NCBI GenBank assembly: GCA_002729495.1
Contig: PBYE01000093.1
Coordinates: forward strand, 1-64,000
Source: Chromatiales bacterium
GTDB taxonomy: Bacteria > Pseudomonadota > Gammaproteobacteria > Steroidobacterales > GCA-2729495
DNA: 64,000 nt
Direction of reading: 5' to 3'
The first letter of the stretch is position 1. Every line of letters begins with the position of its first letter. Positions 51,324 through 60,414 of the stretch are shown here, piece by piece. The translations under genes and the position numbers were made by a program. The notes below the pieces were generated by a model that saw nothing but the letters and a program-made list of their open reading frames with translations, was not told the DNA's origin and did not search any database.

Positions 51324-53423
51324 TTAGCTGATGTCGGCTAAGGAACGGCGATCCTTTGCTTCCTTTTCTACCCGCTCGATACGAGGAAATACAATTCGCA
51401 TCCCCGGCCTTACCTGGCCAAAATTTAGATCAGGATTATACTGACGTAACAGCCAGACCGGAACTTTGTACCGCTTCAGGGTTAGCAACCACAAAGACTC
51501 ACCCCTCTCTACCTTGTGTTCAGTCGTTGCAGTTACCCGGTAATTTGCAAAAAATGCTTCCTGCAAGGTGCGATGGTGCGTAATACGCCGCTTGGTAAAT
51601 TCCGCGCTTCCTGTTTGCCCAAAGTCCAGCTTGATACGCCGGCCCACCACGACGGGTTTGGACCGGCTCATGCCATTGAGATTGCGTAACTGCTGGGTAC
51701 TGATGTCCAGCCAGTCCGCATAGTGACCCAGCGTTTCGGCGGGTTGAATCTCGATCGTGTTATCAGCGGCAACGCTGTAATCGTTCGGATCCGCGAGCGA
51801 TACTTCGAATGGCGCGGGTGACGGCACTGCGACAGCAGGAGGCTGATTCTCATGACGGGATTTTGCAACCGCGAGTTCAGGCGTGGGTATGGATTTTTCA
51901 GGCTTATTAATCGCCTGTTTTGCGGCGGGTGTTGGCACTTCTGTCGCCCGCAGGTACAAAACCTGTCCGACATAGATGCGATTCTTGTTGGCAAGATTGT
52001 TTAGCCGCATGAGGCTGGATTCGCTCACGCCGGACCGTGAGGCTATTTTGCTGATGCTGTCACCGTTGCGCACCTTGTAGGTTTCTGCGCCCTCTGAAAT
52101 GGAAACCCCGGCAAACGGCAAGCGCAGCGTTTGTCCTGCACGAATACGATGCCGGCTTTTCAGTCCGTTCAGCGCGACCAGCTGACTGATGCTCGTGTTG
52201 TAACGTGTGGCGATCACAGACAGGCTCTCACCTGAACGAACCTTGTGGTGCATGTCCGGCGTCTGCATGGCAAATCGCTGACTCACCGGGATGGCAGCCA
52301 GAACTTCACCCGCGGTCATATCTGCCAAGCTTTGAGGGATTCTTAGCGGGAAGCCTTGTGGAATATGCTTGGTCCCTTCCCAAACCGGCTCAAGCAAAGC
52401 GGGGTTGTATCGTCTCAGCTTTTTGGTCGACACGCCCATGGCCGCAGCCATGGCTTCCGCTGGGACATAGTCCTTTGTCGTAACGAGCAGGTCTGCACGC
52501 GGTGTATCCTGCACTACATCACCAAAATACTGGCTGGCATTTTGCTCAACCTCCAGTGCCGCCAGAAAAGCCAGGTAAAAATTTCGGGAAGCAAACCCAA
52601 ACGTACGGCCGTTGTATTCGCGATTAATTACCGCTATATCTTCAGTTTTCAGTTTACGCACCGCGCGCCGCATACCTGCCACACCATGGTTATAGGCAGT
52701 AATCGCAAGCGGCCACGACTCAAGGATGGAGTAGTTGTATGCAATTAATTCAGCGGCGGCGGCGCTGGACAGGAATGGATCACGACGCTCGTCGACCACG
52801 TGATCAATCTCCATGAAGCGTCTTCCGGTGCCACGCGTAAACTGCCATAAACCGGCCGCACCAACATGCGACCTGGCATCCGGGTTAAACGATGACTCCA
52901 CATGTGGAAGTGCCGCCAGGCCAACCGGAACTTTCGCTTTACGCAGTTGTTCTTTTATATGCGGTTTCCATGCCCCCGATCGTTTCAGCCCCTCGACAAA
53001 ACGGTCGGCAAGCCCCTGCTGGAATCGGATTCGTTTGGCTGCCTGTTTCAGCTCTTTGTTGCTGATATCAGCCGGCCACAGCAAGAGTATTCGTTTCTCC
53101 TCGCCGTTCAGGTTGTTGCGATCGCCCTTCGCTAGTTTGTTAAGTGCCTTGCGATACCGTGCCCTTGCCAGGTCAGCAATACGCCTGCGACGAGTCGGAG
53201 TCGCATTCTCGGGGATATGTACGGTCTCATAGACGATATCCAGATGACGACTGTCGTGCAGAAAAGCCTGGTTCGAGTCGATTTCCGCAAAGACCCTGCG
53301 CCAGAAACTGATATCAGTTTCTAATTCAGCCGGGCGTTCAAACGGGTCTTTAGCCATTACCGGGGTCGCCAAAAATGTGGCGATCAGTAACAGAAATACC
53401 GGTTTATAAATCGCAATTTTCAA
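51324..53423 (-). CDS. mltD: Membrane-bound lytic transglycosylase MltD-like with four LysM
   Basis: Cleaves glycan strands to 1,6-anhydromuropeptides, the substrates of the AmpD/AnmK route. The 699-aa product has a signal peptide, an SLT domain with the catalytic Glu in LPHVESSFNPDA (about 178) and GAAGLWQFTRGTGR, and four LysM modules beginning near 393, 446, 560 and 636. E. coli MltD (452 aa) has two. A TTG start preceded by GGAG fits; no ATG precedes the signal. The linker between the second and third LysM is Pro/Ala-rich. No lipobox Cys is evident, so it may be soluble. Confidence 0.92.
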   Translation of the reverse strand: MKIAIYKPVFLLLIATFLATPVMAKDPFERPAELETDISFWRRVFAEIDSNQAFLHDSRHLDIVYETVHIPENATPTRRRRIADLARARYRKALNKLAKGDRNNLNGEEKRILLLWPADISNKELKQAAKRIRFQQGLADRFVEGLKRSGAWKPHIKEQLRKAKVPVGLAALPHVESSFNPDARSHVGAAGLWQFTRGTGRRFMEIDHVVDERRDPFLSSAAAAELIAYNYSILESWPLAITAYNHGVAGMRRAVRKLKTEDIAVINREYNGRTFGFASRNFYLAFLAALEVEQNASQYFGDVVQDTPRADLLVTTKDYVPAEAMAAAMGVSTKKLRRYNPALLEPVWEGTKHIPQGFPLRIPQSLADMTAGEVLAAIPVSQRFAMQTPDMHHKVRSGESLSVIATRYNTSISQLVALNGLKSRHRIRAGQTLRLPFAGVSISEGAETYKVRNGDSISKIASRSGVSESSLMRLNNLANKNRIYVGQVLYLRATEVPTPAAKQAINKPEKSIPTPELAVAKSRHENQPPAVAVPSPAPFEVSLADPNDYSVAADNTIEIQPAETLGHYADWLDISTQQLRNLNGMSRSKPVVVGRRIKLDFGQTGSAEFTKRRITHHRTLQEAFFANYRVTATTEHKVERGESLWLLTLKRYKVPVWLLRQYNPDLNFGQVRPGMRIVFPRIERVEKEAKDRRSLADIS

Positions 53424-53488
53424 AACAAACTCCGAATCCTTTCGTCCCGGGAAATACCGACGTCCACCGCCTGCATTGATCCCCCCGT

Positions 53489-53668
53489 TTATTTACACAG
53501 CCCTGCCACAGTAGCGTAATCCCTGGCCCGGCCGTCAGGAGCGACCAGTTTCATATAATTCAATCTGCAGGCAGCCTTTTTTGCGGCCTCGGGCGCGAAG
53601 GGGTCGAGTGCGGCCCGGTCCCGGTTAACCGAAGGGCTTGCCAGCCAATGTCCCCTATTCAGGGTCAT
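53489..53668 (-). CDS. Possible 59-aa protein or gene remnant
   Basis: The 395-bp gap between mltD and the lpxL-like gene holds one ATG-started minus-strand frame of 59 codons (MTLNRGHWLAS ... DYATVAGLCK). Its GC-rich third positions resemble coding sequence, and FAPEAAKKAACRLNYMKLV reads like a helical segment of a real protein. No Shine-Dalgarno is visible, and a TGA lies one codon upstream. It may be the 3' remnant of a larger gene. The remainder of the gap shows nothing. Confidence 0.3.
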   Translation of the reverse strand: MTLNRGHWLASPSVNRDRAALDPFAPEAAKKAACRLNYMKLVAPDGRARDYATVAGLCK

Positions 53669-53818
53669 TGTTCAAGCGGGCAACGCTACCGGGCGATTTC
53701 TGCCGCAGCCGGCACCCCCGAAATCGGGTAGCTGCGCCTGAATAGTGCGAAGTTCGTCTCGTTTACTTAACATCCCGCTATCCGAGCATGCAGGCACCCC
53801 TGGAAACCAGCTATCCAA

Positions 53819-54739
53819 ATGAAAGCTTCACTAACACCACTGTACCGATTCTGGCAACCGCGCTACTGGCTCACCTGGGTTGGCATTGGCCTGCTGCGCC
53901 TGGTCATGGCACTACCCCAGTCGGCCAGAATGTCATGCGGGCGCGTAATGGGGCGGTGTGTGCGACTCATAAGCAATCGGCGGCCAATTGTCGCGCGCAA
54001 CCTGGAGTTGTGCTTTCCTGAACTGCCGGCACGTGAGCGGGAGAAAATGGGGCGCAAACACGCTGAGTCGGTGGGGATGAGCGCCATCGAGCTTGGTATG
54101 AACTTCTGGTGCAGCGATGCCGAGCTGGAACGCCTGTTCGAATTGCGCGGGACAGAACACCTGCTCGCGGGGCTCGAAGAAGGCCATGGTGTGCTGCTGC
54201 TCTGCGGTCATTTCATTTATACGGAACTGGGGTGCCGACTGCTCAAAAAACTGGCCCCCTCCATGGCCGCCATGTACCGTCCCAGCGGTAAACTGCTTAG
54301 TGACAATTTAATGCACCGCTGCCGGCGCAATTCTTACGACATCCTCGTATCCAAAGACAACGTGCGAGGGATGCTGCGCTTACTCAAAGAGAACCGGCCG
54401 GTCATATATGCACCCGACCAGGCATACACGGGTAAAAGCATGGCGCTGATCCCTTTCTTTGGTGAACCGGCTGCAACTAATACCGCTACCCGGCAGATTG
54501 CCCAGATCAGCAAGGCACCGGTCGTGCCCTTTTTCACTTATCGCCTGGAAAACGGTACTGGCTACTGCGTGGAACTCCAGCCCGCACTAAAAGACTTCCC
54601 GGGAGAATCTGCCGAAGCGGATGCGCTGACGATCAACCGCGTGCTGGAAGAGCAGATACGAAGAGTGCCGGAGCAATACTATTGGGTGCACAGGCGTTTC
54701 AAAGGCCGGGGACCGGACTACCCAGATCCCTACGCTTGA
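53819..54739 (+). CDS. Lipid A late acyltransferase (LpxL/HtrB family)
   Basis: Adds a secondary acyl chain to Kdo2-lipid IVA at the inner membrane. The 306-aa protein has an N-terminal membrane segment (about 13-32), the HX4(D/E) catalytic motif GHFIYTELG (about 123-131), and the IYAPDQAYTGKSMALIPFFG motif typical of LpxL. Whether it transfers laurate or another chain cannot be read from sequence. Convergent with the Kdo kinase gene, 1 bp apart. Confidence 0.92.
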   Translation: MKASLTPLYRFWQPRYWLTWVGIGLLRLVMALPQSARMSCGRVMGRCVRLISNRRPIVARNLELCFPELPAREREKMGRKHAESVGMSAIELGMNFWCSDAELERLFELRGTEHLLAGLEEGHGVLLLCGHFIYTELGCRLLKKLAPSMAAMYRPSGKLLSDNLMHRCRRNSYDILVSKDNVRGMLRLLKENRPVIYAPDQAYTGKSMALIPFFGEPAATNTATRQIAQISKAPVVPFFTYRLENGTGYCVELQPALKDFPGESAEADALTINRVLEEQIRRVPEQYYWVHRRFKGRGPDYPDPYA

Positions 54740-54740
54740 A

Positions 54741-55451
54741 CTACAACTGGCTGTATCCGTTGACCAGGTCCACCCATTCGCGTGGCGTGAATTGCACGCG
54801 GCCGGAGCCGCTGATTTTCTGGCACGACCTGTGCAGGCGGGCAAGATTTGAACTGTGCCATTTTCCGGGCGCCCGCCGCCGCCCCCGGTCCCAGTCAAGC
54901 AAATAAACCCGGCCGTCATTTGTGATCTGTACGTTGTGGGCGTTCAGGTCGGCATGACAAAAACCGGCTGCATGGAACTCGGCAATACATCGGCCGACGA
55001 CAGCCCATATCCTGGGGTCCTTTTCTTCCTGTTCGAGCCAGTGAGAAAACGGCGTGACGTCAGGAATCCTGCGGGTAATAAGATCCGCCGTATACCAGAT
55101 GCCGCGGCGTACATAGCGAGCGGCTACCGCAATCGGCGCAGGCAAGCCAGTGTCCGCTATTTCCTGCAGTAAGTCCCATTCCCGGATCGATCGAACCCGC
55201 TCCTGCCCGGTCCACAGGTATTGATCGTTAAGGAAACGTCCCGGTATGCCGCCACGGTAATAGTGTCGCAGTACGCAATCCATACCGGCCAGCTCGATTA
55301 GCAGGGTTTCGCCGCGACCGACACCGGCAATAGACTCGGCGGCCTGCCAGTGCTCAGGATCGAATTCCGTTGCACTGATCTGGCTGAGCAATTGGGCATC
55401 GTATACGATGGCACTGTCGCCGAGTTGCTTTACCTGTCTTTTCAACGTCAT
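54741..55451 (-). CDS. kdkA: 3-deoxy-D-manno-octulosonic acid (Kdo) kinase
   Basis: Phosphorylates Kdo in the inner LPS core at the membrane. From MTLKRQVKQLG the product is 236 aa, as in Haemophilus and Vibrio KdkA. The kinase-like fold is shown by FCHADLNAHNVQI (catalytic Asp) and VYLLDWDRG (metal-binding Asp). A longer frame to 55685 overlaps the divergent glycosyltransferase and lacks similarity. Divergent from the heptosyltransferase gene with 13 bp between starts, so their promoters lie inside each other's 5' regions. Confidence 0.93.
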   Translation of the reverse strand: MTLKRQVKQLGDSAIVYDAQLLSQISATEFDPEHWQAAESIAGVGRGETLLIELAGMDCVLRHYYRGGIPGRFLNDQYLWTGQERVRSIREWDLLQEIADTGLPAPIAVAARYVRRGIWYTADLITRRIPDVTPFSHWLEQEEKDPRIWAVVGRCIAEFHAAGFCHADLNAHNVQITNDGRVYLLDWDRGRRRAPGKWHSSNLARLHRSCQKISGSGRVQFTPREWVDLVNGYSQL

Positions 55452-55464
55452 CCCCGTGAATGAA

Positions 55465-56517
55465 ATGTCGCCCAAATCGATCTTAATACTGCGCCTGTCC
55501 GCGATCGGCGACTGCTGCAACGCTCTCCCGGTTGTACGTACGCTGCAAGCCACGTATCCGGAGGCACAGATAAGCTGGGTTATCGGTACAACAGAACACA
55601 GCTTACTGGAGGGTGCAGATGGTATCGAGTTTATCACCTTAGATAAAAGCCGCGGAATTGGGGGTCTGCTCGACTTACGTAACAAGCTTGGTGGCAGGCG
55701 CTACGACATACTCCTGCATATGAATGCGTCCATGCGCGCCAACCTGGCCAGCATGGTAATAAATGCTCGTCGCAGAGTCGGTTTTGATAAAGCACGGGCG
55801 CGCGACTACCAGTGGTTATTCACTACCGAGCGTATCCCGGCGCAAGCCAACCAGCACGTGGTGGATGGCCTGTTTGGTTTTGTCGAGTACCTCGGTATCA
55901 GTGAACGCACCATGCGCTGGGATATCCCGGTCTCGGAAACAGACCAGCAGAGTGCAACAAGACTGGCGACAAAAGATGTTCCGATCTGTGTCATCAGTCC
56001 CTGCAGCAGTCAGCGCGCACGTAATTTTCGTAACTGGGGCATACAACGCTACATCCAACTGGTTAGTTACTTGCAGGAAACTTTTGGAGCCAGGGTAATC
56101 CTCACCGGTGCTGCAACGCCTGTTGAGAAAAATTACGGTCATCAAATCGTGAAGGCGTGCGGAGCGGACGTGAGCAACCTGGTAGGCCGGACGAGACTCA
56201 AAGAACTGCTCGCAATCATCGAGCGTGCCGATCTGCTCATTTGCCCGGATTCGGGGCCGGCACACATGGCAACCGCGGTCGGGACACCGGTTATCGGACT
56301 CTATGCAACCTCGAACCGCTGGCGGACAGGCCCTTACCTGAGTCAACACCTGGTGGTTGACCGTTACCCTGAGGCCGTACAGGCCGAGTTTGCTAAGCCC
56401 GTCAGCGAACTACGCTGGGGGCAACGTGTGCGTGACCCCGCAGCTATGGATTTAGTTGCGGTTGATGATGTGAAGGCGAAAGTCGATGAGGCCCTGGGCG
56501 GGGGTAGCACTTCGTAG
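55465..56517 (+). CDS. Glycosyltransferase family 9 heptosyltransferase
   Basis: Transfers heptose to the LPS inner core. The 350-aa product begins SILILRLSAIGDCCNALPVVRTLQATYP, the GT9 N-terminal signature with the catalytic Asp, and has VISPCSSQRARNFRNW and the nucleotide-binding CPDSGPAHMATAVGTPVIGLYA near 250-275. It resembles WaaF/WaaC and the RfaF-like transferases beside KdkA; which heptose it adds is undecided. The start at 55465 is preferred over 55408. Confidence 0.92.
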   Translation: MSPKSILILRLSAIGDCCNALPVVRTLQATYPEAQISWVIGTTEHSLLEGADGIEFITLDKSRGIGGLLDLRNKLGGRRYDILLHMNASMRANLASMVINARRRVGFDKARARDYQWLFTTERIPAQANQHVVDGLFGFVEYLGISERTMRWDIPVSETDQQSATRLATKDVPICVISPCSSQRARNFRNWGIQRYIQLVSYLQETFGARVILTGAATPVEKNYGHQIVKACGADVSNLVGRTRLKELLAIIERADLLICPDSGPAHMATAVGTPVIGLYATSNRWRTGPYLSQHLVVDRYPEAVQAEFAKPVSELRWGQRVRDPAAMDLVAVDDVKAKVDEALGGGSTS

Positions 56518-56523
56518 CCTGGT

Positions 56524-56576
56524 GAAAAACCCTCAGACGAGCGTGATGCAAGGTGAGGATCGGCTGAGAGTTTTTC
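56524..56576. repeat. Long imperfect inverted repeat after the heptosyltransferase gene
   Basis: GAAAAACCCTCAG (56524-56536) and CTGAGAGTTTTTC (56564-56576) pair at 12 of 13 positions around a 27-nt loop. It lies between two converging genes. On the plus strand the 3' arm contains T5, so it may act as a terminator; its length and A/T-ended arms also resemble a small mobile palindromic element. Confidence 0.5.
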
Positions 56577-56585
56577 AATTGGCTG

Positions 56586-56798
56586 CTAACCGTTATCGAG
56601 TGTGTAAGTAGCACCACAGTAAGGGCACATGGCGGTGCCTGTTTCCTCGACCGGCAAAAAAACTTTCGGGTGCGAATTCCACAAATGTGTTCTGGGCATC
56701 GGACAGGACAATGGCAGGTCGGCTCCGGTAACCGTATAACCGTTTTCTGCATTTGGCTGGATCAGGCCCTTGTCCTGATCATGTTTCAGTTCCGGCAC
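56586..56798 (-). CDS. Zinc-finger (zf-CHCC, DUF/NDUFS6-like) protein
   Basis: A 70-aa protein with a single CHCC zinc site: Cys in LSCPMPRTHLW, His in SHPKVFL, and the Cys pair in AMCPYCGATYTL. This is the arrangement of the zf-CHCC family (PF10276) found as small stand-alone proteins across Proteobacteria. The start is GTG at 56798. The function is not known. It follows glnE on the minus strand after 74 bp. Confidence 0.88.
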   Translation of the reverse strand: MPELKHDQDKGLIQPNAENGYTVTGADLPLSCPMPRTHLWNSHPKVFLPVEETGTAMCPYCGATYTLDNG

Positions 56799-56872
56799 TT
56801 CAGGTAATCCTTAAAAAATCCTGCCTGGATCGGGCGGCGATTATAGCAGCAGATACCCGGTTGATAACGGCT

Positions 56873-59737
56873 TCAGCTTGTCCCGAAGTGAGTTTTCCAG
56901 AGATCAGCAACAGCGGCGCGCTCGGCTTCAAAATCATTGGCAGCCGCCATCCGTGATTCCCCTGCGAGCGACAAGAGATGCATCCGCACCCGGTAGGCGC
57001 GATAGGCATCTGCCAGGGCGCTGGTATCTGCGGCGGCCAGTATAGAAGCATCGCGCAAAGCATCGAGCTGACGAATGTTATCCGGGTACTCAATCAAGGC
57101 CGGGTACTCGGGCGCGTGTAGCAGCACCAGGTACTGCACCAGGAATTCGATGTCGATAACGCCGCCTATACCCTGTTTAATGTCGAACTGCTCTGCATCA
57201 CTCTTGTTAAGTTTGGTACGCATTTTGTCGCGCATCTTGATGACTTCTGCCTGCAGGGTATCGCGCTTTACGTACTCGACCAGCACCTTTTTTCTTAACT
57301 CTTCGAATTTCGCACAAATGGCCTCATTGCCGGCAACCGCCCGCGCCCGCAATAACGCCTGGTGTTCCCAGGTCCAGGCATCGTCCTGCTGATAGACATC
57401 AAGCGCGGCGAGGCTGGTCACCAGCAGACCGGACTTGCCGCTGGGACGGAGCCGCGTATCGACCTCGTACAACGCACCCGTGGGCGTCGGCATCGTAAGT
57501 ATGTTCGTAATACGCCGCGCAAGCCGGCCAAAGAACATCGAGTTTTCGAGCTGTGTTTCGCCATCGGTTTGCTGCGACTCGCCCTCGGAATCGTGCATGA
57601 ATACGATATCCAGATCTGATCCATAACCAAGCTCAAGCCCGCCAAGCTTGCCGTAACCGGCAATTGCAAACCCGGCCTCGCGTTTTCTACCGTCAACGAC
57701 GCAGCATGGAACGCCGTGCCGTGCTGTCAGCTCCCGCATCCCCAGGCGAATCGCCTCATCGAGTACCAGTTCGGCAATGTCAGTCAGGCGATCACTGACT
57801 TTCATAAGAGGTAAAGTGCCGCTTAAGTCGGCTACCGCGACACGGAATACTGCGGCCTGTTGAAAGTTGCGCAACGCTTCGAAGCACTGCTCCGCATCGC
57901 TTATGTTGCTTGTCTCAAGCCTGTGCAAAAGATCCCTGGCAAGATCATCACGTCCAGGTGGTTCCTGAAATATGCGTTGATCGAGCAGTTCGTCGAGCAG
58001 CAGCGGATGGGCGGCAACCTGACGCGCCAGAAAATCGCTGCTACCACAGAGACGAACCAGCCGCTCAAGCGCCGCCTTGTTTTCATTCAGCAGTGCTATA
58101 TATGCCGACCGGCGGCCAATCTCCTCAATTACCCGCAATACCCCGTCAAGGGCCAGCAGGGGATTTCCGGCAGCACCACATGCAATAAGAGCGGCGGGCA
58201 GTAGCTGATCAAGTCTTTGCCGGCTGATCTTGTCCATGCGTTGGTAGCGGGAACTCGAATGCAGCGAGCCGATGCGCCGGTTAACTTCGTGGGGATCCTC
58301 GAAGAACTGCTCCGCCAGGCTGCCAAGTGTGCCACTGTCTGCCGGGTCCGGCTCATCGCCTGGCTCACGGTTATCCAAACGCTCATGGTTCAGGATGTCA
58401 TCAAAATTTGCCTGCACCACGTCACGATGACTGTTCAGCTGTTCGTACAGCTCGCCCCAGTTCCCGGCACCCATCGCAAGGGCCAGTCTCGCCCGGTCCG
58501 TTTCGGCGGCTGGCAGTTCGTGTACCTGTCTGTCCGCTATCGCCTGCAAACGATTCTCAAGTTTTCGCAGGTAAATATATGCATCCGCAAGTTCGGTTAC
58601 GGTCTCTTTCGGCATAAAGCCGAGTTTGCCGAGCTGCTCGAGTGCGGGCAGCAGCCTCCGCTCGCGCAGCGTTTTATTCGTTCCGCCGCGCACGAGTTGC
58701 AAAGTCTGCACGATGAATTCGATTTCCCGGATACCGCCCGGGCCCAGCTTGATATTCTCGCGGTTTGCGGCAGCCCGGCCTTCCTGGTCTATAAGCAATT
58801 TCATGTCACGCAACGAGCTGAAGACACCGAAATCGAGGTAGCGCCTGTATACAAACGGCCTCAGGACACTGATATAAAAATCACGCGCGCCTTCCCAGAT
58901 ATTTATCGTCCTGCCCTTGACCCACGCATAACGTTCCCAGTCACGGCCGTGCTGAGCGAGATAATCCTCGAAAGCGTCTACGCTGATCGCCAGCGGCCCG
59001 CTTTCGCCGAAGGGCCTCAGTCGTGTGTCTACCCGGTACACAAAACCATCCGCAGTGTTGTTGCTGAGCAGGTTTATAAAGTGCTGCGCCAGCTTGCGGA
59101 AATACTCTTCGTTGGAAACAGAACGTGCACCATCCGTTTTGCCCGCCGCTGAATAGAAGAAAATGAGGTCCACATCGGAAGACAGGTTTAATTCGCCGCC
59201 GCCCAGCTTGCCCATGGCAACAATGACGAAATAGGCTTCGTTACCCTGCGCGTCGCGCGGCACTCCATGCCGTTCCTGCATCACCCGGGTGGAGTAGAGA
59301 AATGCTGCACGTATGCATGTATCGGCGAGGGCCGACAGGTCGGCAAGCATTTCGGCACAATCCGACCAACCCGCATTGTCACGCCAGATAATGCGGAGTA
59401 ACTCCCGATGGCGGAATAAGCGCGACCGTTTCATGAACTGCGTTTCGGTTTCCTGTTCGGCAACGCCCGAAAGAAAAGCCGCATCGAGTTCATCCGCTTC
59501 AAGTGACCGGTGTAGCCGACCATCCTTAAGAAGTTCACCCAGAACCTGCGGATAACGAGCGATTACGTCCGCCGAGTACTCGCTGCATGCGAGCAGCTTG
59601 TTCAGGGTAGCCGCTGCTTTTGCATCCCCGTCCAGGTTGCCGGGCAAATCGTCGGCGCCGGCCAGCTTGTCCAGCACGGTATTGAGCCCGGGACGTAGTA
59701 CTTCGGGTATATCTGTGGCTAGCGTATCTGGAGACAT
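56873..59737 (-). CDS. glnE: Bifunctional glutamine synthetase adenylyltransferase/deadenylase
   Basis: Adds and removes AMP on glutamine synthetase under PII control, so tuning nitrogen assimilation. The 954-aa product contains two nucleotidyltransferase domains, with MGKLGGGELNLSSDVDLIFFY (about 180-200) and GYGKLGGLELGYGSDLDIVF (about 690-710), separated by PII-UTase-like helical regions. The ATG at 59737 is preferred to a TTG at 59743. Length is close to E. coli (946). It shows no coupling to other nitrogen genes here. Twelve base pairs downstream of the carbonic anhydrase stop, so probably co-transcribed. Confidence 0.97.
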   Translation of the reverse strand: MSPDTLATDIPEVLRPGLNTVLDKLAGADDLPGNLDGDAKAAATLNKLLACSEYSADVIARYPQVLGELLKDGRLHRSLEADELDAAFLSGVAEQETETQFMKRSRLFRHRELLRIIWRDNAGWSDCAEMLADLSALADTCIRAAFLYSTRVMQERHGVPRDAQGNEAYFVIVAMGKLGGGELNLSSDVDLIFFYSAAGKTDGARSVSNEEYFRKLAQHFINLLSNNTADGFVYRVDTRLRPFGESGPLAISVDAFEDYLAQHGRDWERYAWVKGRTINIWEGARDFYISVLRPFVYRRYLDFGVFSSLRDMKLLIDQEGRAAANRENIKLGPGGIREIEFIVQTLQLVRGGTNKTLRERRLLPALEQLGKLGFMPKETVTELADAYIYLRKLENRLQAIADRQVHELPAAETDRARLALAMGAGNWGELYEQLNSHRDVVQANFDDILNHERLDNREPGDEPDPADSGTLGSLAEQFFEDPHEVNRRIGSLHSSSRYQRMDKISRQRLDQLLPAALIACGAAGNPLLALDGVLRVIEEIGRRSAYIALLNENKAALERLVRLCGSSDFLARQVAAHPLLLDELLDQRIFQEPPGRDDLARDLLHRLETSNISDAEQCFEALRNFQQAAVFRVAVADLSGTLPLMKVSDRLTDIAELVLDEAIRLGMRELTARHGVPCCVVDGRKREAGFAIAGYGKLGGLELGYGSDLDIVFMHDSEGESQQTDGETQLENSMFFGRLARRITNILTMPTPTGALYEVDTRLRPSGKSGLLVTSLAALDVYQQDDAWTWEHQALLRARAVAGNEAICAKFEELRKKVLVEYVKRDTLQAEVIKMRDKMRTKLNKSDAEQFDIKQGIGGVIDIEFLVQYLVLLHAPEYPALIEYPDNIRQLDALRDASILAAADTSALADAYRAYRVRMHLLSLAGESRMAAANDFEAERAAVADLWKTHFGTS

Positions 59738-59749
59738 TATCAAACCGGG

Positions 59750-60352
59750 CTAGTTATCAAAGAATACAACCGCCCCGGTTTCGAGCGAGTATTCCGCACC
59801 GACTACCAGCAGACCGTCGGTGTTTATCAATTGTTCCAGAATCTCGGAACCTTGGCGCAGCTGATTCACCGATGCATTAATATTTGCCCGCACCGCCTGT
59901 TCCATTAGGGCATCCGCGTCCTTAGTATCGCCCAGCTCTTCCAGGGCCGGACGAATGTGATCGACGATAGAGCGCAGGTTCGGTGACAGGCTCTCCGAGG
60001 GTCGCTCGAGTTCTTCAAGGGTCGCATGCACAGCACCACAGTGCGAGTGGCCCAGCACCACAACCAAGCGTGTGCCAACCACTGCTGCGGCGTACTCGAC
60101 ACTGCCAAGCTGCGACGGTGCCGCGACATTGCCGGCCACACGAATCACAAACAGATCGCCCAGCCCCTGGTCGAATATCATCTCGGCCGGCACCCGTGAA
60201 TCTGAACAGCCCAGAATAATGGCAATGGGATGCTGTTCGGGTATCAACTTGAAACCGCTCTGGCGGGTCAGTTTGTGGTCGTTGTGAATATCGGCCACAA
60301 AACGGCGGTTGCCTTCCTTGAGTCTTTCGAGTGCTTCCTGTGCTGAGATCAT
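59750..60352 (-). CDS. Beta-class carbonic anhydrase
   Basis: Interconverts CO2 and bicarbonate in the cytoplasm. From MISAQEALERLKEGNRRF the product is 200 aa. Zinc ligands and the Asp-Arg dyad are seen as CSDSRVP (Cys about 49, Asp 51) and HSHCG (His and Cys about 105-108). The start at 60433 would overlap the upstream FGE-like gene. It reads into glnE, a pairing not obviously functional but with short spacing. Confidence 0.94.
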   Translation of the reverse strand: MISAQEALERLKEGNRRFVADIHNDHKLTRQSGFKLIPEQHPIAIILGCSDSRVPAEMIFDQGLGDLFVIRVAGNVAAPSQLGSVEYAAAVVGTRLVVVLGHSHCGAVHATLEELERPSESLSPNLRSIVDHIRPALEELGDTKDADALMEQAVRANINASVNQLRQGSEILEQLINTDGLLVVGAEYSLETGAVVFFDN

Positions 60353-60414
60353 TTGTGATTCATCCTGCTGTACGCCGTCAAGTACTGAATAATATTTAGC
60401 CGCTGCGACATCCG

